Below are positions 9,749 to 19,800 of a stretch of DNA of 64,000 nucleotides, one piece after another; within the stretch, counting starts at the first letter, position 1, and every line of letters begins with the position of its first letter. The stretch is from a virus: positions 1-64,000 of the IMG/VR virus record IMGVR_UViG_3300008448_000049; one strand, 5' to 3'. The position numbers and the translations under genes are program-made. The notes under the pieces were generated by a model. It was given only the letters and a program-made list of their open reading frames with translations, was not told the DNA's origin and did not search any database.

Positions 9749-12700
9749 ATGAAAAAAAAAGTTAGAATAACAGGATTACCTACGGGGCAATCAGGACTTG
9801 AGGTAAAAATGGATCACTTAAGAGCCGGTCTAGGATTTAACTCTAATGTAATGCCTTGGCCAATCATGGCAGGTAAGATGTCTGCACCTCCTATAAAAGT
9901 AAACTCTAAACTAAAACCTATACCAAGAGAAGAGGCTAACCTTGAAGCTGAAAAAGATGAGGTAGCTATGATACCTGGTCAAGGTAGTATTCCTGATACT
10001 TACACTATTGGTGGTAAGCGTCATACACAGGGAGGAACACCATTGAACCTACCTGAGAATTCTTTTATATTTAGTGACACTGCTAAGATGAGGATTAAAG
10101 ATCCTGCTGTCTTAGCTCAGTTTGGTTTGTCCCCTAAAAAGAATGGCTACACACCAGCAGAGATTGCTAAAAAATATAACACAGCTCCGTATAAAAAAAT
10201 ACTAGCTGATAAAAACACTGATGACTTACAACGTGAAACAGCAGAGCTAATGTTGTCTAACTTTAATTTAAAGTTGGGTAAGCTTGCTTTGATTCAAGAG
10301 TCAATGAAAGGCTTTCCTCAAGGTATTCCAGAAATTGCTATGCCTTATTTAGAAGCAATGGAGATTAACCCTGAAGACTTAATGCAACAGAATCCAGGTG
10401 CGCCACAAGAAGGAGAAGATGCAGCAGGTCAGGAAAGTGCTATGGAAATTGGTGGGCCTGTAATGGCTCAGCAACCAGGCGCTCCTCTTCAGTATCTACA
10501 AGACGGTGGACCAGATTACTTTGCCATGGGTGGCTTAAAAAGATATCAAACTGCTGGAGCTGTTAAAGAAGAACCTAACCGTTATAAAGATATAAGCAAT
10601 TGGGATAATTACCAAATTGACAATCCTTATGATTTTTATAATATACAAGAACGTATTTGGGATTCTTATAAAGGTACTGATAAACGTCTTGGGCAAGTTG
10701 ATGATGATGCTATTAAAAAATTAGATGAGCAAATTGCATTAATCAATTCTTATAAAGAAACACAACCTGAAGTTTATAAAAATCTTTTACCTAGACTTGA
10801 CAGATTAATTAAATCAAAACAGCAAGGTTCTGAACTAGGACTTAAAGGAAGTGGAGATAGAAATGAATTTGAGTTAGGAGAACCTTATGTACATCCTGAC
10901 ATACAAGCTGCTAGTGATGCATATCCTGTAATGCCAGCAAAAGAACCTACACCAGGTTTTGGTGGAGGCTTTGGTGTTGATGATGAAGATGATGAACAAG
11001 AATTTGCAGGTACTTATAAAGATGATTATGAGGCTTACATGGATGCATTAAAAAGCAATGATCCAAAAAAGATGGCTACCGTAGCAGATCAACTTATCAG
11101 CCGTGCTAGTTCAGCAACACCTTGGTATTCTGCAAAATGGTATCCTAATTCAAATGCTGATAAGTTTCAAGACTTAGCTAACATATTATATGAAAAAGCT
11201 TATCCAAAAGCTAAACCTAAAACGTCAACAAAAAATATAGAAGCTGCAAAAAGTGCAAAAGAGGTTTATCAAAAAGTTTATGATGAATATGCAAAGTTAC
11301 CAGCTGGTCCAGCTAAACAAGAATTAAGAGGTAGACTGGATACATTATCTGCATTACATCCTGATTATTTAAAAAAACATGTCTCATCTGGGGTTAGTGG
11401 TGGACCATCAATAATGGGTACAGTTTCTTATGATGCAAATGAGTTTACTCCTGATTTTTATAATGCTAAAGACTATGATTTAATAAATAAATATAAACAA
11501 GCTTATTTACAACCTAAAAAAGATACAGTAACTAAAGTAGCTCCTAAAACAAATACAGTTCAAGAAGCTGGTTTTAAACCTAAATGGACTTTAGCTCAAT
11601 TAGATTCAGCAATTGCAGCAGATGAAGCAAAGCCTAAAAAAAGATATGGTGGCGCAACTAAGAAAGTAAGAATAACTGGTTTACCTAGTAGTTTACAAAA
11701 AGCTCAGTATGGAAGTACTATACCAGTCAACAGTCCTTTAATGCAACCAGGGGTTCAACTTGATTTTAATAATCCTAATTATGCTGCTCAGGCTGCTATT
11801 AATACTAACTATAGTTTAGATGCAACAATCCCTGAAACAAGTCCTCTAAAGAAACCTGCAACTAAATTAGATTTTACAGCTTCAGACGCTACCAAACCTA
11901 CTAATACTGAAAATAAAAATTTAGCATATAAGGATACTCAAATTAAATGGGGTCCAAAATATGGTGTGTCAGGACCAGCTACTGCTCAAGGTATTATAAG
12001 TGGTATGGATTTTATATCATCTCTTGGTAGAAATAAAGAGATGTTAGCATTAGAGCAAAAAATGAAAGAAAAACAATTTAGTATGTTTACTCCTGAAGCT
12101 GGTAATAAAGGTAGTTGGGTACAAAGCGGTATGGCTTACGGATTACAAAATCCTAATAGCAATATTGTACAACAACCTGGTTACATGACTATGCGTAGAA
12201 ATACATTTGGTTATGGTAAAAGTGAATTTGGCGGAGCAATGGATCAATATAAACTAGGAGGTTTTACTACAGTAAATGGTCAAACAGGTGCTTATGATGA
12301 CAGGTATCCTAATATATTTATCCCATTAACTCGTGCTGACTATGATTCTCGTATAGCTAAAGAAAATGCAGCAGCTGGTGCAAAAGCTCAACCGAGTTCT
12401 GGATCTTCATCTGGTTCTGGTGCCTCAAAGAAAGGTCAAAGTGTAGCCTCGACTATTGGTGTGTATACTCCTGAGTGGACCGCGTATTTAACAGAACTTG
12501 CTAAGTCATCTGGTATGTCAATTGATGATCCTAGATTTAAAGCTAAGTTGCCATCATATTTCTTTGATGATGCTACAGGTAGGTTAAAATCAAAAGCGGA
12601 ACTAGAAAAATTAACAAGGACTGATGCTACACAAAAAGCTTTAAAATCAGGAGCATTTGGTGATGAGTATTGGGAAGGTGCTTACAAAGATGATTTTGTA

Positions 12701-13834
12701 AGAAGACATAAAAAACTAATTGAAAAATTTGAAGCTGAACACCCTGGTGAAACATTTAATCCTACTAAAAAGGATTTAAAAGGTGGTTCTGAAAGTAGCC
12801 ATATGAAATGGTTCCAAGAAGAGTATAACAAAATGGCTAAAGAAAAAGGAGCTCCTACTTATGATTTTGGAGCACCTAATAGATTTGGCCGTTTAAGTTA
12901 CAGTGTTCCTTCCTTTGAAGATTTTGAAGAACCTACTAAAGCACCTGGTGAAAAACCTGCTGAAACTCAAACAGACAAGAAAACAAGTATGCCTGCTGAA
13001 GCGCTTAAGTATAAACATTTAGCTGAACCACGTATTAACACTCCAGCTTTTGGTTGGACTATGCAAGATATGAACAATATGGGAAGAGCTGTTTCAAGTT
13101 ACTTTAGTACTAAAAAACAAATGCCATGGGAAGCAACACCAAATTTCTATCAAGCTGATACGGTATTTGATGATCCTACAAGAAGAATTGCAGCTATGAA
13201 TGAGCAACGTAATATCGGTGCTCAAAACATGGCGGCCTTTACTAATCCTCAAGCTTACATGTCTAACTTCTTAGCTGCTAATAATCTTGGTGATGTAGCT
13301 AATGCTATATCAGATGTACATAGTAGAAACATAAATATAGCTAATCAACGTGATGCTTATAATGCTCAAGCTTTAAATGCTTTTGATGCAGAAAGAGCCA
13401 ACCGTGAAACAAGATTATACGATAAATCTAATTTAGCTCAAGCGGCTTATGATGCTGAAAGAGAAGCTAAGAAAGATGTAATGAGTCAAGTATTTAATAC
13501 AGGTATGAAGAATGCTGCTGATATTTATAATCTTAATCAGATGCGCCCTCAGTTTGCTGTTACTCCTTTTACTCAGACTATGTTCCACAGTAATCCACGT
13601 GATCTTAAACCTAATTATACGCAAGAGAAAAATCTTGCTGATGTTTATAATGAGATTCTTGCATCACATGATAATCTTAATGCTACAGCAGAAGGAAGGA
13701 AAGTAGCATTAGAAGCAGCTAAGCAACAATTAAGAATTCCTCTTACTCAGGAAGATCCTTACTTGGAATACCAAAGGTCAAGAGCTCAAAGTCAGATACC
13801 TCAAGTAAACCCATATGCAGATCAGGAAAGTTAA
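9749..13834 (+). CDS. Putative virion cargo protein with internal KKVRITGLP duplication (1361 aa)
   Basis: The N-terminus begins with KKVRITGLP (residues 3-11), followed by a NVMPW motif and a well-ordered looking domain (about 70-205) containing GGKRHTQGG and TPLNLP. The KKVRITGLP motif recurs exactly at residues 638-646, directly after a KRYGGA motif, as though a second protein began there. Between and after are acidic, Pro/Lys-rich and glycine-rich linkers, with GGLKRYQ near residue 265. The C-terminal part (about 1070-1361) is helical and Ala/Asn/Gln-rich. This suggests two formerly separate or duplicated proteins fused into one. I know of no enzymatic function; an internal virion protein is inferred from position and composition. 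Confidence 0.68.
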   Translation: MKKKVRITGLPTGQSGLEVKMDHLRAGLGFNSNVMPWPIMAGKMSAPPIKVNSKLKPIPREEANLEAEKDEVAMIPGQGSIPDTYTIGGKRHTQGGTPLNLPENSFIFSDTAKMRIKDPAVLAQFGLSPKKNGYTPAEIAKKYNTAPYKKILADKNTDDLQRETAELMLSNFNLKLGKLALIQESMKGFPQGIPEIAMPYLEAMEINPEDLMQQNPGAPQEGEDAAGQESAMEIGGPVMAQQPGAPLQYLQDGGPDYFAMGGLKRYQTAGAVKEEPNRYKDISNWDNYQIDNPYDFYNIQERIWDSYKGTDKRLGQVDDDAIKKLDEQIALINSYKETQPEVYKNLLPRLDRLIKSKQQGSELGLKGSGDRNEFELGEPYVHPDIQAASDAYPVMPAKEPTPGFGGGFGVDDEDDEQEFAGTYKDDYEAYMDALKSNDPKKMATVADQLISRASSATPWYSAKWYPNSNADKFQDLANILYEKAYPKAKPKTSTKNIEAAKSAKEVYQKVYDEYAKLPAGPAKQELRGRLDTLSALHPDYLKKHVSSGVSGGPSIMGTVSYDANEFTPDFYNAKDYDLINKYKQAYLQPKKDTVTKVAPKTNTVQEAGFKPKWTLAQLDSAIAADEAKPKKRYGGATKKVRITGLPSSLQKAQYGSTIPVNSPLMQPGVQLDFNNPNYAAQAAINTNYSLDATIPETSPLKKPATKLDFTASDATKPTNTENKNLAYKDTQIKWGPKYGVSGPATAQGIISGMDFISSLGRNKEMLALEQKMKEKQFSMFTPEAGNKGSWVQSGMAYGLQNPNSNIVQQPGYMTMRRNTFGYGKSEFGGAMDQYKLGGFTTVNGQTGAYDDRYPNIFIPLTRADYDSRIAKENAAAGAKAQPSSGSSSGSGASKKGQSVASTIGVYTPEWTAYLTELAKSSGMSIDDPRFKAKLPSYFFDDATGRLKSKAELEKLTRTDATQKALKSGAFGDEYWEGAYKDDFVRRHKKLIEKFEAEHPGETFNPTKKDLKGGSESSHMKWFQEEYNKMAKEKGAPTYDFGAPNRFGRLSYSVPSFEDFEEPTKAPGEKPAETQTDKKTSMPAEALKYKHLAEPRINTPAFGWTMQDMNNMGRAVSSYFSTKKQMPWEATPNFYQADTVFDDPTRRIAAMNEQRNIGAQNMAAFTNPQAYMSNFLAANNLGDVANAISDVHSRNINIANQRDAYNAQALNAFDAERANRETRLYDKSNLAQAAYDAEREAKKDVMSQVFNTGMKNAADIYNLNQMRPQFAVTPFTQTMFHSNPRDLKPNYTQEKNLADVYNEILASHDNLNATAEGRKVALEAAKQQLRIPLTQEDPYLEYQRSRAQSQIPQVNPYADQES

Positions 13835-13849
13835 ACTTTAAAAGTTTAA
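13831..13849. repeat. Inverted repeat spanning the stop codon, in the 56-base gap
   Basis: TTAAACTT-3 bases-AAGTTTAA, a perfect 8-bp palindrome that includes the stop codon of the 1361-aa gene. It has no U-run and is very AT-rich, so it is a weak terminator at best. The rest of the gap (to 13890) is AT-rich leader sequence ending in an A-run before the ATG. The AGTTTAA half resembles the first half of the promoter-like motif at 6998, but no TATATT follows at the same spacing. Confidence 0.35.
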
Positions 13850-13890
13850 GTATAAACAATAAAAATTTTATTAAATTTACAGATAAAAAA

Positions 13891-16881
13891 ATGGCATCTT
13901 ATTTAAACGGGGCACCCCAGTATATTCCTCAGATACAACCGTATCAACCGGACTTAAACTTTTTAAATAATCTATTGCAGACTAAACAATCTGCATATGA
14001 TAAAAACTATGATGCTTTAAGTAAAAGATATGGTTCATTGTTGAACTCACCAATGATGCGTCAAGATAATATTGAGAAGAGACAAGAGTTCTTTAATGTG
14101 ATTGATAATGACATTAAAAGAATATCAGGTATGGATTTATCTTTACAGCAAAATGCGGATGCTGCAGACAGCGTGTTTGATTCATTCCTCCAGAACAAAG
14201 ACATTGTACATGACATGTCTTATACAAAAACATATCAAAATCAATTGCAAAAAGGTGAGAGTTTAAAACTTTGTATAGATCAAGAACAATGCGGTGGTAA
14301 ATATTCTGATGTAGCATTAAGAGCTTTAAACTATAAAGCTGATGAATACAAGAAAGCTTCTAAGGAAGATGCCATGACTATGTCTCCTGGTGAGTTTGTA
14401 CCTTTTATCAATGTTCAAGAGAAGATGAACAAACAACTTGAAAAGATGTTAGGTAAAGATGGTTTAGGTACATTTGGTGTACAGCAAGTTATAAGAAGTA
14501 AGGATGGTAGATACAATATCAAGCTTACTAATGGTGAATTACTTGCAACTCCTTTAAGAGATATGATGTTAAATCAGTTTTCTCAAGACCCTGGTTTTAA
14601 AGCAATGTATGAAACAGAGTCTTATGTAAACAGAAAAGACTGGATAGCTAGTAACAAACAAGGTTATAACAATGATGATGATCTAGCTGAAGATGCTTAC
14701 TTCTCATTAGTTGATGCTCAAATACAACAAGCTAGGTCTGAATTACAAAAAGCTCAAGATAATAAAGTTGGTACAGATGCTAAGAAGAAAGTAATAGAAA
14801 AACAAATTAAAGAGACTGGTAGTACAGGTTCTGATGGTATAGCAAATGCTTTTGTAGCAGCAAGTTTTGATGATGCTTCTGCACAAAAAGCTTTAGAACA
14901 TCATGAGCAAACAATCAAGGTAGCTAATTCTATATTTGAAGCTGGTGATAACAGAGCTATGAAACGTCAACGTGTTGATGGGTTTATATCTAAAAACAAG
15001 ATGACTAATGATATTACTAAAGCTTCTATCCTTGCTGCAAATCTTACAGGAAGAATGGATCAAGAAGAAGATAAATATAAACTTCATGAGACCAATGCTT
15101 ATTTAGATTTCTCACTTGCTATGAAAAAACAAGATGCTGAATATTTATTAAAGAATGAGCATGAAAAATTTAAAACAGGTTTAGAGTTAAACAAATTTCA
15201 AATCATTGAAGAGTATAAAAAACGTGGTCCAGCTACTGGTACAGATAACAAACCCGTAGTTGTACAAAACTGGTTAGGAGCTACAACTGGAGAAGCTGGT
15301 GTAGATGAGATTGCTGAAATGCGTCAGACTACAGGTTCTTCTGCTCAAGGTTATGTTGAAAGTATGAATGCTTTTTCTAGCGGATACGGTCAACAGATGA
15401 TGGATATTGTTAGTAGTCAGACAGACCAGTCAGCTAAAACACAAGCTGAAAATACACTTATTGGTATTTATGGTAAAGCTCAATATGATGATAAAGGAAC
15501 TTTACTTTCTGCAGGCTATGATCCTATAAGTAAATCTTTTGTTGATACAAAAGGTAATAAATCTAAAATGGCAAGTTCTGTTGTTACTGAGACTAACTCT
15601 AAATTGTTATATCAAAACGCATTGGTTGAAGCTGATAAGAATAAAGACATATTATCTCACAGTTCATTTTTAAATAAACAGGGTGCTGTCTATAAAAGAA
15701 ATGTAGAAACCAATTTAGATCTGCACGCCGCTAGTAGTAAAATATTTGCTCAAAATAACAAGGTAGTAAAAAACCTTGGACAATTCTCAGATGTTAATGA
15801 TCAAGTTGCTTGGAATGCAATGTTTGCTTCTGACAATAGTCTTAACAACTATATTCAGTTTTCTAAGAATTATAAATCAGCATATACAGCTAATAACTTT
15901 GGAGCTCAAGCTAGTGATGATGAGGTAGCTGAAAAGTTTGCACAGATGGGTAAAGAGTACAATAAGATATATTCATCAAGTCCTAAAGGTGTTACAGCTT
16001 TAAATGGAAGTTCTATCTTTGGTAATGCTGGTGGTGGTAAAACTGCAGGTAATGCTTATATGTACACTTACAATTCTAATAGTCCAGCAAGTGAAGGTAC
16101 AAGAGGATTAATAGGTATTTATGAAGATGCTTTAAACGGTGGATTTTTTACAGCTGGTCACCAGATGGATTTAGAAGGTGCTCAAAAAGCATCTAGTGAA
16201 AATGCTAAGAAAGCACTTGCTACATTAGTTACAGATTTTAAATCAGGTAACCTATCAGAGGATGAAAAGAAAGCTGTAGCAGGTCAGTTGTTTTATTCAG
16301 ACATTGCTTTAACTGATCCTAAGTTTGCAGGAGCTTATATTACATTTCCTGAGACTTGGTTAGCTAAATACAAAGGTTCAACAAAAGAAGCTGATGATGA
16401 TACGTGGGCTGACTCTGAAGAATTAACAAACGGTATAGGTGTTTACTTTAATAAATCCACAGCTAAAAATGATTTGACAACAGCGTTTAAGTCTCAGCCA
16501 TATGATATTATTTTAAATCATGCATCTAAAACAATCTCTTCACCTAACGGTGGTGAGATCACAATCAATAAAAGAAATGCTGATCAATCTATTGATGTAA
16601 CAGGTTACTTAAAAAGTTGGGATCCTGTTGATAAAAAATACATACCGGTACCTATTTCACAACCCTATGGTCCAGAGACAGGTGGTCAAAGTATTTACAG
16701 TGGTATAAACTATATCATTTCTGAAATGGAGAAAAAAAATAACGCAGCTATACAAAGTGGTGCAAGAACATTTGATGTTAACTCATTGAATGAAGTTAAA
16801 ATGACTCTAGATAAAATTTCAGGTAATCAACAAGACGTTGATTTAGCTCAAATATTTTATCAACAAACTCAGAATTATTAA
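13891..16881 (+). CDS. Conserved crAss-like virion cargo protein, alpha-helical (996 aa)
   Basis: The start is preceded by a run of seven A's, typical of the leaders in this genome. The N-terminus reads like a conserved module (IPQIQPYQPDLNFLNNLLQ, then a helical segment with LLNSPMMRQDNIEKRQEFF and ISGMDLSLQQN in the first 100 residues), which I recall from crAss-like genomes next to the RNA polymerase genes. The remainder is mostly charged helix with long Lys/Glu/Gln/Ala stretches and no recognised catalytic motif. Its stop is two bases before the next ATG, so it is translated in series with the 1816-aa protein. Likely packaged with the polymerase; function unknown. Confidence 0.7.
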   Translation: MASYLNGAPQYIPQIQPYQPDLNFLNNLLQTKQSAYDKNYDALSKRYGSLLNSPMMRQDNIEKRQEFFNVIDNDIKRISGMDLSLQQNADAADSVFDSFLQNKDIVHDMSYTKTYQNQLQKGESLKLCIDQEQCGGKYSDVALRALNYKADEYKKASKEDAMTMSPGEFVPFINVQEKMNKQLEKMLGKDGLGTFGVQQVIRSKDGRYNIKLTNGELLATPLRDMMLNQFSQDPGFKAMYETESYVNRKDWIASNKQGYNNDDDLAEDAYFSLVDAQIQQARSELQKAQDNKVGTDAKKKVIEKQIKETGSTGSDGIANAFVAASFDDASAQKALEHHEQTIKVANSIFEAGDNRAMKRQRVDGFISKNKMTNDITKASILAANLTGRMDQEEDKYKLHETNAYLDFSLAMKKQDAEYLLKNEHEKFKTGLELNKFQIIEEYKKRGPATGTDNKPVVVQNWLGATTGEAGVDEIAEMRQTTGSSAQGYVESMNAFSSGYGQQMMDIVSSQTDQSAKTQAENTLIGIYGKAQYDDKGTLLSAGYDPISKSFVDTKGNKSKMASSVVTETNSKLLYQNALVEADKNKDILSHSSFLNKQGAVYKRNVETNLDLHAASSKIFAQNNKVVKNLGQFSDVNDQVAWNAMFASDNSLNNYIQFSKNYKSAYTANNFGAQASDDEVAEKFAQMGKEYNKIYSSSPKGVTALNGSSIFGNAGGGKTAGNAYMYTYNSNSPASEGTRGLIGIYEDALNGGFFTAGHQMDLEGAQKASSENAKKALATLVTDFKSGNLSEDEKKAVAGQLFYSDIALTDPKFAGAYITFPETWLAKYKGSTKEADDDTWADSEELTNGIGVYFNKSTAKNDLTTAFKSQPYDIILNHASKTISSPNGGEITINKRNADQSIDVTGYLKSWDPVDKKYIPVPISQPYGPETGGQSIYSGINYIISEMEKKNNAAIQSGARTFDVNSLNEVKMTLDKISGNQQDVDLAQIFYQQTQNY

Positions 16882-16883
16882 TT

Positions 16884-19800
16884 ATGGCAGAAGAAGTTAC
16901 ACCACAACCCACAGAACCAGTATTACAATCCGCGCCAATAACACCTGGATTACCTGAGCAAGGTTCATCAACAGATCCTTTAGCAATACTAAGAGCTGAG
17001 ATGCCTGTTGTAAATTCACTTATACCACAAGGCCTTCCTCCTAGTATAAATGCTAATCTTAATATTCAAGGTAGTTATCAAACAGGTCCTAACCCTGGTG
17101 CTAAAAAAGCCGGGACTATGGATTATGCATTAGCTCTTAGAGATATGATGCAAGATCCTAATTGGTCCCAAGATAAGTATAAGTATGGACGTACTTACTC
17201 TTATGGTGCTGGTAGCAAGAACATGAACTTTGATAGATATTATAATCATCCAAAGTTTAAAGAATTAGGATTTTCTCCATACCGTGATAATGAAACTCAC
17301 TATAATGAGAACTCATCTTGGTGGGATGACTTTAATAGAATGAAAGGTCAATGGGCCGGCTTAGCTTGGGGCGGTGCTAAATCTGTATGGGGTGATGAAA
17401 AAGAAGCTCATGAGAATATGGAGAAAGGTTTAGCTATTGGTTCATCTACAAGAGGTGGTGTTGGTGGTTGGGTAACAAACTTTGGTATTAACAGTGCTTA
17501 CACTGTAGGTATCATGGGTGAGTTAATAGTAGAAGATGCCGCATTAGCCGCTGTTGAAGTAGCTTCATTTGGTACAGCAACTCCTGAGGTAGCTTATTTA
17601 GCAGCAACTAGAAACGCTATGGGTATTGGCAAAATTGCTAAAGCTTTAAAAGGTACAGCTAATTTTATCAAAGAACTTAAGAATGTAGATAAAGCTAAAG
17701 ACTTTTTTACTGCCGCAAAAGCTTGGGATACAACTAAAGATATTGCTAAATGGGCCAATCCTTTAGAACGTAGTATGGAGACAACCAGTCACTTGCTAAA
17801 CAACACTCATGGTTTTAATAATTTAAAGTCTAGTGCTAAGATTAGTAAAAGCTTTGGTAGTTTTTATAGAGATATGCGTGAGTTAAATGTAGCTCACTCA
17901 GAAGCTAAGCTAGAAGGTGAAGGCGCTGCTAGTGAGTTTCAAGATAATATGATTGATAAGTTTTATGCTGAGAATGGCAGAATGCCAGAAGGTGATGAAG
18001 CTAAACGTATATTTGACACAGCACAATCTTTAAAGGCTTCTGTTATTGGAGCTAATGATTTAACAATCTATTTTACAAACAAGTTGGCCTTTGAAGATTT
18101 ATTTGAAGGTATACGTCCTGGCGCTCAATTAGCAAAAGCTTTTACAGAAGTAGGCACAGAAGGATTTTTAAAAGTTGCAGGTAAAGCTTTTAAGAAAGCT
18201 ACAGCAGCTACAGCAGGAAACGCGTTGTTACAAGAAGGAAAAAGAACAGGTGCTCAAAGAGTTGCTAACTTTTTAACTAAGTCACCTTACTTACCTTGGA
18301 GCCGTAAGTACATGGTTGGTAATATTGGTGAGGCTTTACAAGAAAATGCTCAAGAAGTTATTACTCAAGGTTACTCTAGTTACTATGATAAGATATACAG
18401 TGATCCTGTTAGTGCTGTACATGCAAGTGTACTTTCTGAAATAGGTAAAGGTATTGGTGATCAGTTTTCACTAAAAGGTCTTGACACTTTTGCTCAAGGT
18501 TACTTAATGGGATCTCTTATTCAAGGAGGTGGAGCTGCTATAAAAAATAGTAAGAACTTAGGAGTGCGTGGTACTAAAGCTGCAGCTTATGGTGTAACAG
18601 GTGGTAAGGTAGGTGCTGAATGGAATTCTGAAACAGAAGCTGACCGTGTAAAACAACAACGTGAAAAAAATAAGAATGAGGTAATGAATGCCGGCAATAC
18701 TATTGCTGAACATGCATTGACTTATGGAGCTGGAGATGAGAGATCATCTTTTGCTGCAGCTATAAAATTAACAAATCAAGAAAAGAAAAACAGACTTGCG
18801 GAAGGAGATAAAGTAGGAGCTCATGACATGGGTGATGAAACTCAAATTAATCACTTTGAGATTCTTGCCAAAACAGGAAACATGAAACTGATTACAGATC
18901 ATGTTGATGATATGCTTAGTCTTGAAGATAAAGATTTAGCAGACGCTTATAATCTTGATGAATCTCAAGCAGGTGATGCTAGAAAAAAGTTACAGACTTT
19001 AAAAAGTAGAGCTGAAACATATCAAGCTAGATATGATAAAGCTAAAAAGATTAATCCTAATCCACACAACCCGTGGATGTTTGATCCTAAAAAATATCCT
19101 GATGCCTATGAAGATGAATACTTTAAATACATGGCTCATGAACAAGCTGTATCTGATATCTTATTTGCTACAGAAGACTTTGATAGAACTGGTGAGAGAA
19201 TGGTTGGTATTGCCAACAAGCTTGCTGGTGTAGATTCAGCTTATCAAAATATATTAAACACTAGTCGTGGTGGTATTCCTATGGCTAATGTTACAGCTGT
19301 TGACTTAACTGCGTTGATAGATCCTATACAATCTATTGATACTAAAACAAGTTTACAAAATCAGATTACAGCTATGGAGCTTGGCACACCTGAACAGAAA
19401 GCTAAAGCTGTTGAGTTAAAAGAACAACTTGATTTTTTAGAAACTTGGCAAGGAGATGTTGAAACTTATCTTTTACATCTAGACTCAGATCATAAAGCTA
19501 ATATATCTGAGGAAGAAAGAATGCTCAGAAAAGAAAGAGCTAGAATGTTACCCGGCGCTACAATTATTGAGAAATACAGTGGTCAAGAATTTAAAATTGA
19601 GACTGACGCTAAAGGTGAATTGTACATCAATAAAAATGGTAAACTTAAAAAGTTTAACAAAAATAATTACACTGTAAGTAAAGATGCTCCTGGTGTAAGT
19701 CCTGAATATTTAGAGGTAGAAGGTGATGAGTTAAATAATGCTATAGCCAGATTACATGGGTCATTTCAAAAATACATAAAGAATGTAGCTAAGATGAATA

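Noticed and set aside
13831-13849. The AT palindrome as a transcription terminator
   Set aside because: Stem is entirely weak pairs apart from a single G-C-type pair and no U-run follows, so at most a minor effect.
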